From contig JAURVI010000014.1 of assembly GCA_030655515.1 (NCBI GenBank), forward strand, positions 1 through 34,270: a DNA stretch of 34,270 nt, given 5' to 3'. The position numbers and the translations under genes were made by a program. Below the pieces are notes generated by a model. The model ran no database searches, had not been told where the DNA came from, and saw nothing but the letters and a program-made list of their open reading frames with translations. Below are positions 17,925 through 26,885 of the stretch, piece by piece (positions within the stretch are counted from its first letter, which is position 1; every line of letters begins with the position of its first letter). Source of the stretch: Polaromonas sp. (GTDB lineage: Bacteria; Pseudomonadota; Gammaproteobacteria; Burkholderiales; Burkholderiaceae_C).

Positions 17925-19640
17925 TTAAAGCACTTCGCTCGCAAAATCCGCCAGCCGTGAACGCTCGCCGCGCGCCAGCGTGATGTGGCCGCCGTGGGGC
18001 CAGCCCTTGAAGCGGTCTACCGCGAAGGTCATGCCGGACGAGCCTTCGGTGAGGTAGGGCGTGTCGATCTGCGCCAGGTTGCCCATGCAGATGATCTTGG
18101 TGCCGGGGCCGGCGCGGGTGATCAGCGTTTTCATCTGCTTGGGCGTGAGGTTTTGCGCCTCGTCGATGATGACGTATTTGTTCAGGAAGGTGCGGCCGCG
18201 CATGAAGTTCATGCTCTTGACCTTGATGCGGGAGCGGATCAACTCATTGGTGGCCGCGCGGCCCCATTCGCCGGAGCCGCTGTCGGTTTTGCCCAGCACT
18301 TCGAGGTTGTCATCGAGCGCGCCCATCCAGGGGCCCATTTTTTCTTCTTCGGTGCCCGGCAAGAAGCCGATGTCTTCACCGACCGACACCGTTGCCCGGG
18401 TCATGATGATTTCAGTGTAGCGGCGGTCGTCCAGCACCTGGGTCAGGCCGCTGGCCAGCGCCATCAGTGTTTTGCCGGTGCCTGCGGTGCCTGCCAGTGT
18501 GACGAAATCGACTTCGGGGTCCATCAGCAGGTTCATCGCGAAGTTCTGTTCGCGGTTGCGGGTGGTGACGCCCCAAACGGCATTTTTCAGGTGGTTGTAG
18601 TCTTTCAGGGTTTTCAGTACCGCGGTTTTGGCGCGAATTTCGGTGACCCGCGCGTACAGCGGCGGCTCGCCCGGCGCCTCGAAGAAAACGAACTGGTTGA
18701 TCAGCAGGCTGGCGACAATCGGGCCGGTGATGCGGTAGAAGGTGTGGCTGCCTTGCTGCCAGCTCTCAATCGTCTTGCTCTGGCGCGTCCAGAAGTCCGC
18801 CTGCAGCGCCAGTACGCCAGAGTACAGCAGGTCGCCGTCTTCCAGGGTCTTGTCGTTCTGGTAGTCGTCGGTGGTCAGGCCCAGCGCCCGCGCCTTGACG
18901 CGCATGTTGATGTCCTTGGAGACCAGCACCACCTCACGCGCGGTCGCGCCCTTGTTTTGCGGTGCGTATTCCTTGCGCAGGGCTTCGACCACGCCGAGGA
19001 TCTGATTGTCGGCTTTGCCCTGGGGCAGGCTCATCGGCAGCGAATAGTCCAGCGGCATGGTCTGGAAAAACAGGCTGCCGCCGGCCTCGCGATGGCCGGT
19101 CGTGTCGAGCCTCAGGCCTTTGGCGATGTCGGCGCCGTTGGTGCTGGCCAGCGCGTCCAGTGTGCGGCTGGCCTGGCGCGCATTGCGCGCCACTTCGGTC
19201 ATGCCTTTTTTGTGGCCGTCGAGCTCTTCGAGCACGATCATCGGCAGGAAGATGTCGTGTTCTTCGAAGCGGAACAGGCACATCGGGTCGTGCATCAGCA
19301 CATTGGTGTCCAGCACAAACAGCTTGGCCGGGCCGCTGTGCTTGGGCTTTTTCGCTTTGGCTGCCGGCAGGGGTCGGGCCGGTGCCGGGTCGCCATTCTT
19401 ATCGTCGCTGCCTTCGCCGGTCTTGCCTGGGTGAGCGGGTTTTTTGGGCAGGTAGGCCGTCGGGTGCTCGATCTCACCGCCGGCAGAGCGGCTGTCAAAC
19501 AGCTCAAGCGCGGGCAGGGCGTGGACAGGCTCGGCGTGTTCCGTCTTTCGCGCAGCCTTGGTGTGTAATCGGGCCGACGCATCGAAAGCGTCGGCAGAGA
19601 GCAAGGCGGCACGTTTTGTCGGGGCGGGTGGCAAGGGCAT
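17925..19640 (-). CDS. PIN domain-PhoH family ATPase
   Basis: A 571-residue fusion of an N-terminal PIN nuclease domain and a C-terminal PhoH ATPase, the PhoH2/YlaK-like architecture linked to RNA unwinding and cleavage. The first ~100 residues are a Pro/Ala/Lys-rich low-complexity lead. PIN begins at KLFVLDTNVLMHDP (Asp about 111), with IVLEELDGHKKG and the late acidic residues in LVSKDINMRVKA. PhoH follows with Walker A LAGTAGTGKTLMA (about 380), TRATVSVGEDIGFLPGT, and Walker B YVIIDEAQN (about 491). I start at ATG 19640. An upstream TTG at 19664 lies in the tail of the terminator of the preceding gene and is less likely. No clear ribosome site precedes ATG 19640. It is monocistronic, separated from bcp by a terminator. 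Confidence 0.92.
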   Translation of the reverse strand: MPLPPAPTKRAALLSADAFDASARLHTKAARKTEHAEPVHALPALELFDSRSAGGEIEHPTAYLPKKPAHPGKTGEGSDDKNGDPAPARPLPAAKAKKPKHSGPAKLFVLDTNVLMHDPMCLFRFEEHDIFLPMIVLEELDGHKKGMTEVARNARQASRTLDALASTNGADIAKGLRLDTTGHREAGGSLFFQTMPLDYSLPMSLPQGKADNQILGVVEALRKEYAPQNKGATAREVVLVSKDINMRVKARALGLTTDDYQNDKTLEDGDLLYSGVLALQADFWTRQSKTIESWQQGSHTFYRITGPIVASLLINQFVFFEAPGEPPLYARVTEIRAKTAVLKTLKDYNHLKNAVWGVTTRNREQNFAMNLLMDPEVDFVTLAGTAGTGKTLMALASGLTQVLDDRRYTEIIMTRATVSVGEDIGFLPGTEEEKMGPWMGALDDNLEVLGKTDSGSGEWGRAATNELIRSRIKVKSMNFMRGRTFLNKYVIIDEAQNLTPKQMKTLITRAGPGTKIICMGNLAQIDTPYLTEGSSGMTFAVDRFKGWPHGGHITLARGERSRLADFASEVL

Positions 19641-19670
19641 GGTGCTTAAAGGGTAAGGGTTCAAAAAGCG

Positions 19671-19702
19671 AAAAAGCCGCCTGGGGGCCAGGGCGGCTTT
19701 TT
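19671..19702 (-). terminator. Rho-independent terminator after bcp
   Basis: Perfect 11-bp arms AAAAAGCCGCC (19671-19681) and GGCGGCTTTTT (19692-19702) with a 10-base loop. On the minus strand it ends the peroxiredoxin transcript, about 100 bases after its stop, and lies just before the phoH start. T5 runs exist in both directions. Confidence 0.88.
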
Positions 19703-19799
19703 CGTTGGACGCAGTCGCTAAAGGTCAACAGCATGAGGTCATTATGCACGACTGGCGTGTCATCCCTTCGACCTGGGAAAAGGCGTTTGCGTAGCCTTT

Positions 19800-20276
19800 T
19801 CAGGCGGCTTTTTTCAGCGTCTTGACGGCTTTGAGCACGTCGTCCACATGGCCCGGCACTTTCAGGCCGCGCCACTCTTCCTTGAGTATGCCGTCGGCAC
19901 CGATCAGGAAGGTGCTGCGCTCTATGCCCTTGACCTTTTTGCCGTACATGATCTTGTTTTTGACCACGCCAAACATGTGGCACATTTTTTCTTCGGTGTC
20001 GGCAATCAGCTCGAAAGGCAATTCGAGCTTGGCCTTGAACTCGTCGTGCGACTTCATGTTGTCGCGCGAGACGCCGAACACGGTGGCGCCGGCCTTGACG
20101 AAGTCTTTGTAACGGTCGCGAAACTGCATGGCCTCGGTGGTACACCCGGGCGTGTTGTCCTTGGGGTAGAAGTACAGGACGACAACGTGACCCAGGTGGG
20201 TTTGGTTGGAGACTTTGATGCCGCTGGTGGCGTTGGCTTCAAATTCTGGGAGCGGTTTATTGACGACGACTGCCAT
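19800..20276 (-). CDS. bcp: Thioredoxin-dependent peroxiredoxin, PrxQ/Bcp type
   Basis: A 158-residue thiol peroxidase that reduces hydroperoxides. The peroxidatic cysteine is in YPKDNTPGCTTEA (Cys45), with the conserved Thr two residues before it and Arg in a later strand. In the classical Bcp the resolving Cys sits five residues on; here that position is Met/Gln (GCTTEAMQF). The only other cysteine is Cys99 in EEKMCHMFGV. This gives either an atypical 2-Cys enzyme using Cys99 or a 1-Cys enzyme. The C-terminal KVKGIERSTFLIGADG block is standard. ATG 20276 is the first good start (MAVVVNKPLPEF). It lies 123 bases downstream of the Mth938-domain gene on the same strand and has its own terminator. 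Confidence 0.93.
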   Translation of the reverse strand: MAVVVNKPLPEFEANATSGIKVSNQTHLGHVVVLYFYPKDNTPGCTTEAMQFRDRYKDFVKAGATVFGVSRDNMKSHDEFKAKLELPFELIADTEEKMCHMFGVVKNKIMYGKKVKGIERSTFLIGADGILKEEWRGLKVPGHVDDVLKAVKTLKKAA

Positions 20277-20399
20277 ACTGAGTAGACCCTGACGAAAGTA
20301 GTTGTAATTAGCCGTTGGCCTTTGGCGACAACACTTGGGCGTTGACCCATTCACGTTGTACCAAGTGCAACCTTTAATTTTACCCTGAAAGCGTCTGCC

Positions 20400-20801
20400 T
20401 CACCCGGTCGTGCCGCGCGATGCCTCGATCAGCAGGGCGGCCACCACGTTTCGCCCTTCCCCGGCCAGGATGTTGTAGGTGCGGCAGGCCGCCAGCGTGT
20501 CCATGGTTTCGATGCCGATGCGCTGGTCCATCAGGCGGCGTAAAAACGCCGGTGGCGGGAAACGCAGCCGGGTGCCGCTGCCAAAAATCACCAATTCCGG
20601 ACGGGTCTCGGCCAGACGCGCAAAGTGTGCTTCGGTCAATTCCTCGAAGCGGCTGCATGACCAGGAAAATTTTTCACCACGCGAGCCGATCACGATGCTG
20701 TACACGATTTTTTCGGCCACGCCCCGGTTGCCCAGGCCGATCCAGCCGGGACCGTAGCCCAGGATGGATTGAACGTCGAGGCGGTCGGGCTGTAGTTTCA
20801 T
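20400..20801 (-). CDS. Mth938/DUF498 domain protein
   Basis: A 133-residue small protein of the Mth938-like (NDUFAF3-related) family. The typical elements are the N-terminal strand region GPGWIGLGNRGV, the FEELTEAHFARLAETRPELVIFGSGTRLRFPP core (the GSGxxLRFPP motif) and the C-terminal ACRTYNILAGEGRNVVAALL. Eukaryotic relatives help assemble respiratory complex I. The bacterial function is not established. It starts at ATG 20801, divergent from the aminotransferase gene with a 149-base gap. No catalytic residues can be assigned. Confidence 0.87.
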   Translation of the reverse strand: MKLQPDRLDVQSILGYGPGWIGLGNRGVAEKIVYSIVIGSRGEKFSWSCSRFEELTEAHFARLAETRPELVIFGSGTRLRFPPPAFLRRLMDQRIGIETMDTLAACRTYNILAGEGRNVVAALLIEASRGTTG

Positions 20802-20950
20802 GCGGTGTTCCGGGGGAGGGATGTGTGCTGCCGACCAGCGAAATCACGGTTTTATGTGGTCAAATTATAAATTCCGTCCAGATTTCTCCTTACAAACCGG
20901 CTTATTCGGCCTTCGCCGGCCAGGCCTTTGCTGAAGAGCGACAAGCAACC

Positions 20951-22168
20951 ATGAAATTGATCACCAAATCCGCCAAGCTGGCCAACGTCTGCTACGACAT
21001 CCGGGGACCGATCATGGATCGGGCCAAGAAGATGGAGGAAGAGGGCCAGAAGATCATCAAGCTCAACATCGGCAACCTGGCGGTGTTCGGCTTTGACGCG
21101 CCCGAGGAAATTCAGCAGGACATGATCCGCAATCTGCCCAATTCGTCCGCTTATTCGGACAGCAAGGGCATTTTCGCGGCGCGCAAGGCGGTCATGCACG
21201 AAACCCAGAAGCAGGGCATCAAGGGGGTGATGCTTGACGACATCTACCTCGGCAACGGCGCCAGCGAACTGATCGTGATGGCGACCAATGCGCTGCTCAA
21301 CAATGGCGATGAGTTGCTGCTTCCGGCGCCCGACTACCCGCTGTGGACGGCCGCTGCCAGTCTGTCCGGCGGTACGCCGGTGCATTACCTGTGTGACGAG
21401 GCCAATGGCTGGATGCCCGATCTGGCCGACATCCGCGCCAAGATCACACCGGCGACCCGCGGCATTGTTGTCATCAACCCGAACAACCCGACCGGCGCCT
21501 TGTATTCCGACGCGCTGCTCAAGGGCATCGTGGACATCGCCCGCGAGCATGGGTTGGTGATCTTTGCTGACGAGGTGTACGACAAGGTGCTTTACGACGG
21601 CGCGCGCCACACGGCCATTGCCAGTCTGTCCGAGGATGTGCTGACGCTGACCTTCAACTCGCTGTCCAAGAGCTACCGCTGCTGCGGCTACCGGGCCGGC
21701 TGGATGATCGTCTCGGGCGACAAGAACTCCGCGCGTGATTACATCGAAGGCCTGAACATGTTGTCGAACATGCGGCTGTGCTCCAACGTGCCTGGCCAGT
21801 GGGCGATCCAGACGGCGCTGGGCGGGCACCAGAGCATCAACGAGCTGGTCGGAGAGGGCGGGCGCCTGCGCCGCCAGCGGGACCTGGCCTATGCGCTGAT
21901 CACTGCGATCCCCGGCGTCTCCTGCGTCAAGCCCAGCGCGGCGCTTTACATGTTCCCGCGGCTGGATCCCAAGGTCTACCCAATCACGGACGACCGGCAA
22001 TTTTTCCTCGATATGCTCAACGAAACCCGCGTCATGCTGGTGCAGGGCACGGGTTTTAACTGGGCCACGCCCGACCATTTCCGCATCGTGTTTTTGCCCC
22101 ACGAAGACGACCTGCGCGAAGCGATTGGCCGGATCGCCAAATTTCTGGAAACCCGCAGAAAAAAGTAA
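20951..22168 (+). CDS. alaA: Alanine-type pyridoxal phosphate aminotransferase (AlaA-like)
   Basis: A 405-residue fold-type I aminotransferase. In E. coli AlaA makes alanine from pyruvate and glutamate. The sequence shows NSSAYSDSKGIFAARKAV, GNGASELIVMATNALLN, PDYPLWTAAASLSGG, the PLP-contact VINPNNPTGALYSD, FADEVYDKVLYDG, the Schiff-base lysine in FNSLSKSYRCCGYRAGW, and the substrate-carboxylate arginine near HFRIVFLP. The start is ATG 20951 (MKLITKSAKLANV); in-frame codons further upstream run antisense to the Mth938 gene and are rejected. It heads a plus-strand run with hom 5 bases behind, as in many Burkholderiales. So a role feeding amino-nitrogen metabolism next to threonine synthesis is likely. 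Aspartate as donor is less likely but not excluded. Confidence 0.92.
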   Translation: MKLITKSAKLANVCYDIRGPIMDRAKKMEEEGQKIIKLNIGNLAVFGFDAPEEIQQDMIRNLPNSSAYSDSKGIFAARKAVMHETQKQGIKGVMLDDIYLGNGASELIVMATNALLNNGDELLLPAPDYPLWTAAASLSGGTPVHYLCDEANGWMPDLADIRAKITPATRGIVVINPNNPTGALYSDALLKGIVDIAREHGLVIFADEVYDKVLYDGARHTAIASLSEDVLTLTFNSLSKSYRCCGYRAGWMIVSGDKNSARDYIEGLNMLSNMRLCSNVPGQWAIQTALGGHQSINELVGEGGRLRRQRDLAYALITAIPGVSCVKPSAALYMFPRLDPKVYPITDDRQFFLDMLNETRVMLVQGTGFNWATPDHFRIVFLPHEDDLREAIGRIAKFLETRRKK

Positions 22169-22173
22169 ACAAC

Positions 22174-23511
22174 ATGACATCGACGAATCTGAAACCGATC
22201 AAGGTAGGCCTTCTGGGCATGGGTACCGTGGGCAGCGGTGTGTTCACCGTTTTGAAGCGCAACCAGGAAGAAATTTTTCGCCGGGCCGGCCGTGGCATAG
22301 CGATCACCATGGTCGCCGACCTGGACACGGCGCGCGCGAAAGCCGCGGCCGGTGCGGGCGTGGAGGTGGTGGCCGACGCCCGCGCGGTGATCGCCAACCC
22401 CGACATCGACATCGTGATCGAGCTGATCGGCGGCTACGGCATTGCCCGGCAACTGGTGCTGGAAGCAATTGAAGCGGGCAAACACGTGGTCACGGCCAAC
22501 AAGGCCTTGCTGGCCGTGCATGGCACCGAGATTTTTGCGGCCGCGCACCGCAAAGGCGTGATGGTGGCGTTCGAAGCCGCCGTGGCCGGCGGCATTCCCA
22601 TCATCAAGGCGCTGCGCGAGGGCCTGACGGCCAACCGCATTGAATGGATTGCCGGCATCATCAACGGCACGACCAATTTCATCCTGAGCGAAATGCGCGA
22701 CAAGGGGCTGGACTTTGACGTGGTGCTCAAGGAAGCGCAGCGCCTTGGATACGCCGAAGCCGACCCGACCTTCGACATCGAAGGGGTGGACGCCGCGCAC
22801 AAGGCCACCCTGATGTCGGCGATTGCCTTCGGGATTCCGGTTCAGTTCGACAAGGCTTATGTCGAGGGCATCACCCAACTCGGCGCGCAGGACCTCAAAT
22901 ACGCCGAGCAGCTCGGCTACCGCATCAAGCTGCTGGGCATCACCAAGAAGACCGCCAAGGGCATCGAGCTGCGGGTGCATCCCAGCCTGGTGCCGGCCAA
23001 ACGCCTGATCGCCAATGTCGAAGGCGCGATGAACGCCGTGATGGTGCAGGGCGATGCCGTCGGCACCACGCTGTATTACGGCAAGGGGGCAGGCAGCGAA
23101 CCGACCGCCAGCGCGGTGATTGCCGACCTGGTGGACATCACGCGCCTGCACGGCGCCGATGCGGCGCAGCGCGTGCCGCACCTGGCCTTCCAGCCGCAGT
23201 CCATGAGCGACATGCCGGTGCTGCCCATGAGCGAGGTGGTCACCAGTTATTACTTGCGCCTGAACGTGGCCGACGAAGCCGGCGTGCTGGCCAAAGTCAC
23301 GGGCATCCTGGCCGGAGCCGGCATCAGCATCGATGCGGTGCTGCAGCGCGAGGCCGACGAAGTGGGGGGCGAAGGCTCGACCCAGACCGACCTGATCATC
23401 CTGACCCACGATTGCGTGGAAGCGAAGATGAACGCAGCCATCGCGCAGATGCAGGCCCTGTCCACAGTGCTGTCGCCCATCACGCGCATCCGCAAGGAGG
23501 AGCTGGCCTGA
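22174..23511 (+). CDS. hom: Homoserine dehydrogenase
   Basis: Reduces aspartate semialdehyde to homoserine, the branch step to threonine and methionine. The 445-residue monofunctional enzyme has the N-terminal cofactor motif VGLLGMGTVGSGVF, the catalytic core VVTANKALLAVHG, EAAVAGGIPIIKALREGLTANR followed by GIINGTTNFIL, and the acidic-rich substrate site YAEADPTFDIEGVDAAHK. The C-terminal ACT domain (YYLRLNVADEAGVLAKVTGI and following) is where threonine feedback inhibition usually acts. It begins 5 bases after the aminotransferase stop. The 79-base gap to thrC is filled by a dispersed repeat. Confidence 0.96.
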   Translation: MTSTNLKPIKVGLLGMGTVGSGVFTVLKRNQEEIFRRAGRGIAITMVADLDTARAKAAAGAGVEVVADARAVIANPDIDIVIELIGGYGIARQLVLEAIEAGKHVVTANKALLAVHGTEIFAAAHRKGVMVAFEAAVAGGIPIIKALREGLTANRIEWIAGIINGTTNFILSEMRDKGLDFDVVLKEAQRLGYAEADPTFDIEGVDAAHKATLMSAIAFGIPVQFDKAYVEGITQLGAQDLKYAEQLGYRIKLLGITKKTAKGIELRVHPSLVPAKRLIANVEGAMNAVMVQGDAVGTTLYYGKGAGSEPTASAVIADLVDITRLHGADAAQRVPHLAFQPQSMSDMPVLPMSEVVTSYYLRLNVADEAGVLAKVTGILAGAGISIDAVLQREADEVGGEGSTQTDLIILTHDCVEAKMNAAIAQMQALSTVLSPITRIRKEELA

Positions 23512-23519
23512 ATATGTAC

Positions 23520-23594
23520 AGCCCCCACGTTCACTACGCTCTCTGCCCCCCGAGGGGGCGCTCATTGCCCTACGGGCGGCCGGGCGAGCAATGA
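23520..23594 (+). repeat. GC-rich dispersed repeat filling the hom-thrC gap
   Basis: The element starts with GCCCCCACGTTCACTACGCT, has the palindromic core CTGCCCCCCGAGGGGGC, and ends in a hairpin with arms TCATTGC (23562-23568) and GCAATGA (23588-23594). The second arm contains the thrC start codon. The 17-base core is identical to that at 27302-27318 inside moaE. The flanking GGGCGGCC is also shared. Confidence 0.75.
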
Positions 23595-25024
23595 AGTACC
23601 TCTCCACCCGCGGCCACGCCGAGCGCAAACGCTTCTGCGAAATTTTGCTCGAAGGCCTGGCGCCCGACGGCGGCCTCTACTTGCCCGAGACCTATCCGCA
23701 GGTCGATGCTGCCATGCTCGACAAGTGGCGCGCCATCTACCGCGACTCGGGTTATGCCGACCTCGCTTTTGAAGTGCTCTCGCTCTACATCGATGACATC
23801 CCTGCCGCTGACCTGAAAGCCATCTGCCGCAAGACCTACACCGAGGCGGTGTTCGGCACGTCCGAGATCGTGCCCTTGCGCCCGCTCGAACCCGGCCTGT
23901 ACCTGGAGGCGCTGTCCAACGGCCCGACCCTGGCCTTCAAGGACATGGCCATGCAGTTGCTCGGCAACCTGTTCGAGTACGAACTGGGCCGCCGCGGCGA
24001 AGAACTCAACATCCTGGGCGCCACCAGCGGCGACACCGGCAGCGCCGCTGAATACGCGATGCGCGGCAAAAAAGGCGTGCGCGTCTTCATGACCTCGCCG
24101 CAGGGCCGCATGAGCCCCTTCCAGCAGGCGCAGATGTTCAGCCTGCAGGACGAGAACATCCACAACATTGCGGTGGACGGTGTGTTCGACGATTGCCAGG
24201 ACATCGTCAAGGCCGTGTCCAACGACCTTGACTTCAAGCGCCGGTACAAGATCGGTACGGTCAACTCGATCAACTGGGCGCGGCTGATGGCGCAGGTGGT
24301 GTATTACTTTGCCGGCTATTTTCAAGCCACAAAGGCAAGCCCTCACCCCCGGAAGATCTCCTTCACCGTCCCCTCCGGCAATTTCGGCAATGTCTGCGCC
24401 GGCCATGTGGCGCGCATGATGGGGCTGCCGATAGCCCAACTGGTGGTCGCGACCAACGAGAACGATGTGCTTGACGAGTTCTTCCGCACCGGCGTCTACC
24501 GCGTGCGCGCCAGTGCCGATACCCACGAGACCTCCAGCCCGTCGATGGATATTTCCAAGGCCTCGAACTTCGAGCGTTTTGTGTTCGACCTGCTGGGCCG
24601 TGATGCGGCGCGAGCGGCCGAGCTGTTTGGCGCGCGCTTGCCTGCGCAGGGCCGTTTTGATTTGAGCGGCGATGCCGCCTTCCGGTCGGCCGCGCAGCAT
24701 TACGGCTTTGTCAGCGGAAAAAGCACCCATGCCGACCGGCTGCGGACGATTCGCGACACCTATCAGCGCTTCGATACCATGATTGATACGCACACCGCCG
24801 ACGGCCTGAAGGTCGCGCGCGAACACATGCAGGCGGGTGTGCCCATGATCGTGCTGGAGACGGCCTTGCCGATCAAGTTTGCCGCCACCATTGAAGAGGC
24901 GCTGGGCCGTTTGCCGCCGCGTCCCGCCAGGTTTGAAGGCATCGAGGCCTTGCCCAAGCGCGTGCAGCTCATGCCGGCTGATGCCGCGCTGGTCAAGGCT
25001 TATATTGCCAGCCATGTGCGTTGA
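23591..25024 (+). CDS. thrC: Threonine synthase
   Basis: PLP enzyme that converts O-phosphohomoserine to threonine. The 477 residues show the class II (long) threonine synthase pattern: MKYLSTRGHAERKRFCEILL at the N-terminus, PLP lysine in NGPTLAFKDMAMQLLGN, ILGATSGDTGSAAEYAMRG, the SPFQQAQMFSL block, DDCQDIVKAVSND, INWARLMAQVVYYFAGYF, the phosphate-binding FTVPSGNFGNVCAGH, and DEFFRTGVYRVR. The ATG 23591 lies in the terminal hairpin arm of the repeat. Only GGGCGAG is available as a ribosome site, which is weaker than for its neighbours. Coupling from hom is limited by the 79-base gap. It is followed by mobB after 54 bases. Confidence 0.96.
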   Translation: MKYLSTRGHAERKRFCEILLEGLAPDGGLYLPETYPQVDAAMLDKWRAIYRDSGYADLAFEVLSLYIDDIPAADLKAICRKTYTEAVFGTSEIVPLRPLEPGLYLEALSNGPTLAFKDMAMQLLGNLFEYELGRRGEELNILGATSGDTGSAAEYAMRGKKGVRVFMTSPQGRMSPFQQAQMFSLQDENIHNIAVDGVFDDCQDIVKAVSNDLDFKRRYKIGTVNSINWARLMAQVVYYFAGYFQATKASPHPRKISFTVPSGNFGNVCAGHVARMMGLPIAQLVVATNENDVLDEFFRTGVYRVRASADTHETSSPSMDISKASNFERFVFDLLGRDAARAAELFGARLPAQGRFDLSGDAAFRSAAQHYGFVSGKSTHADRLRTIRDTYQRFDTMIDTHTADGLKVAREHMQAGVPMIVLETALPIKFAATIEEALGRLPPRPARFEGIEALPKRVQLMPADAALVKAYIASHVR

Positions 25025-25078
25025 GGGGCGCAGGCAACTTTTAATGGATGGCGAATCAGGATCGGTAAAAAGCCTTTT

Positions 25079-25624
25079 ATGAACGTGCTTGCATTTGTCG
25101 GCTATTCCGGCTCGGGAAAGACAACGCTGATTGAGAGCCTGATTCCCGCGCTCAAGCTGCGCGGCCTGCGGGTCTCTGTCGTCAAGCATGCGCACCACGG
25201 GTTCGACATCGACCATCCCGGCAAAGACACCTACCGGCACCGCGAAGCCGGCGCCTTCGAGGTGGTGGTCGCGTCGGAAAACCGGCTGGCGTTGATGCGC
25301 GAGTTCGAACGGCCGACGGCGCTGTCGGTTCACCACCTGATTGCCGAGCTGTACGAGGGGGTTGACTGGGTGCTGGTCGAAGGCTTCAAAAGCAGCGACC
25401 TGCTCAAAATGGAAGTCTGGCGCGCTCCTTCAGCCGAATATGCCGGCAACCCGGCGTGTTATCCGGACGACGATTTTGTGGTGGCGATCGCCACCGACTC
25501 GCCGGATCAATTACCGCAAACCACCCTCAGGCCGGTGCTGGATTTGAACGACATTGAGTCCCTGGCGCTGTGGTTGATCGACAATCAGGAACGATTTGTC
25601 TACCGTCCCGAGCTGTACGCATGA
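25079..25624 (+). CDS. mobB: Molybdopterin-guanine dinucleotide biosynthesis adaptor MobB
   Basis: A 181-residue GTP-binding P-loop protein that assists MobA in forming the dinucleotide form of molybdenum cofactor. Visible are the Walker A FVGYSGSGKTTLIESLIP at the very N-terminus, RVSVVKHAHHGFDIDHPGKDT followed by HREAGA (MobB signature), and VLVEGFKSSDLLKMEVWR. The protein is complete. Its stop codon overlaps the moeA start as ATGA, so the two are translationally coupled. No mobA is present in this window. Confidence 0.93.
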   Translation: MNVLAFVGYSGSGKTTLIESLIPALKLRGLRVSVVKHAHHGFDIDHPGKDTYRHREAGAFEVVVASENRLALMREFERPTALSVHHLIAELYEGVDWVLVEGFKSSDLLKMEVWRAPSAEYAGNPACYPDDDFVVAIATDSPDQLPQTTLRPVLDLNDIESLALWLIDNQERFVYRPELYA

Positions 25625-26871
25625 CTACTGCCCGTTCCGCTGCCGCGTTTAAGTCCGCGCTGAAGCCTCTGGACGAAGCGCTCGCCGAACTGCTGGGCCA
25701 CGCCGTTCCGCTGGCAGGCACAGAGACGGTCTCTACTTTCGATGCCGACGGCCGTGTGCTGGCCGAAGACGTGGTATCGACCCTGCAAGTGCCGCCCGCG
25801 GACAACAGCGCCATGGACGGTTATGCCGTGCGCGTCGCGGACGTGCCGGGCGCGGCTGTCGCGCTGCGGGTGTCGCAGCGCATCCCCGCCGGCAGCCTGG
25901 CTGGCGCGCTGGAGCCGTGTACGGCCGCGCGCATCTTCACCGGCGCACCCATTCCCGCGGGCGCCGATGCGGTGGTGATGCAGGAAGACTGCGAGCCGCT
26001 GGCGGACAAAGAAGGGTTTATCCGCATCAGGCAGCCGCCGCGGTTGGCGCAGTGGATTCGCCGCGCCGGCGAGGATGTCACGCGCGGCACCACCGTGCTC
26101 TCGAAAGGTGAGCGACTAACGCCCGCTGCACTTGGGCTTGCGGCCAGTATCGGCATGAGTTTTTTGCAGGTCGCAAGAAGGCCGCGGGTTGCGCTGTTTT
26201 CCACCGGTGATGAACTGGTCATGCCCGGCGAGGTCGCTCCCGCGCAGATGCGGCCGGGCGCGATTTACAACGCCAACCGTTTCTTTCTGCGCGCCTTGCT
26301 GCTGCGCCTGGGCTGCGAGGTGAGCGACTTTGGCATCGTGCCGGACCGGCGCGAGGCGACCCTGGACGCGCTGCTCAGCGCCAGCCAGGCGCACGATGTG
26401 ATCCTGACCAGCGGCGGCGTGTCGGTCGGGGAAGAAGACCACATCAAGCCCGCCGTGCAGCAGCTCGGCTCGCTCGGTCTGTGGCAGATCGCCATCAAAC
26501 CCGGCAAGCCGTTTGCGTATGGCAAGGTGGGCGCGGCGCATTTCATCGGCCTGCCGGGCAATCCCGTCTCCAGCTTTGTCACCTTCCTGGTGCTGGTGCG
26601 TCCCTTCCTGCTCCGGCTGCAGGGCGGCACCCAGCTTGCTGCAAAATCAATCGCCGCTCCCGCCCATTTCATCTGGCCCCGAGCCGATCAACGCCGCGAA
26701 TTCCTGCGCGTGCGGCGCAATGCCGCCGGCGGGCTGGAACTGTTTGCCAACCAGAGCTCAGGCGTGTTGACGTCGGCGGTCTGGGGCGACGGTATGGTCG
26801 ACAACCCGGCAGGCCAGACGATTGCGCATGGCGACACCGTGCTGTTCATCCCGTTTTCCGAATTGCTGTGA
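25621..26871 (+). CDS. moeA: Molybdopterin molybdenumtransferase MoeA
   Basis: Inserts molybdate into adenylated molybdopterin. The 416-residue protein has the MoeA order of domains: LQVPPADNSAMDGYAVR, ARIFTGAPIPAGADAVVMQED, RRAGEDVTRGTTVL, the MPT-binding LFSTGDELVMPGE, NANRFFLRALLLRLGC, DVILTSGGVSVGEEDH and FIGLPGNPVSSFVTF. A C-terminal beta domain (HFIWPRADQRREFLRVRR) follows. The start ATG 25621 overlaps the mobB stop by four bases. An upstream in-frame extension lies inside mobB and is not used. It is followed by moaD after 14 bases. Confidence 0.96.
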   Translation: MTTARSAAAFKSALKPLDEALAELLGHAVPLAGTETVSTFDADGRVLAEDVVSTLQVPPADNSAMDGYAVRVADVPGAAVALRVSQRIPAGSLAGALEPCTAARIFTGAPIPAGADAVVMQEDCEPLADKEGFIRIRQPPRLAQWIRRAGEDVTRGTTVLSKGERLTPAALGLAASIGMSFLQVARRPRVALFSTGDELVMPGEVAPAQMRPGAIYNANRFFLRALLLRLGCEVSDFGIVPDRREATLDALLSASQAHDVILTSGGVSVGEEDHIKPAVQQLGSLGLWQIAIKPGKPFAYGKVGAAHFIGLPGNPVSSFVTFLVLVRPFLLRLQGGTQLAAKSIAAPAHFIWPRADQRREFLRVRRNAAGGLELFANQSSGVLTSAVWGDGMVDNPAGQTIAHGDTVLFIPFSELL

Positions 26872-26885
26872 AGGCCCCGCCCGGC

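Noticed and set aside
20420..20950. Upstream extension of the aminotransferase reading frame
   Set aside because: These codons run antisense through the Mth938-domain gene and the shared promoter gap. The family N-terminus begins at MKLITKSAK (20951).
24331..24365. Possible repeat insertion in thrC (TKASPHPRK segment)
   Set aside because: Threonine synthases normally have a short variable loop here before FTVPSGNFGN, and no similarity to the two repeat families is visible.
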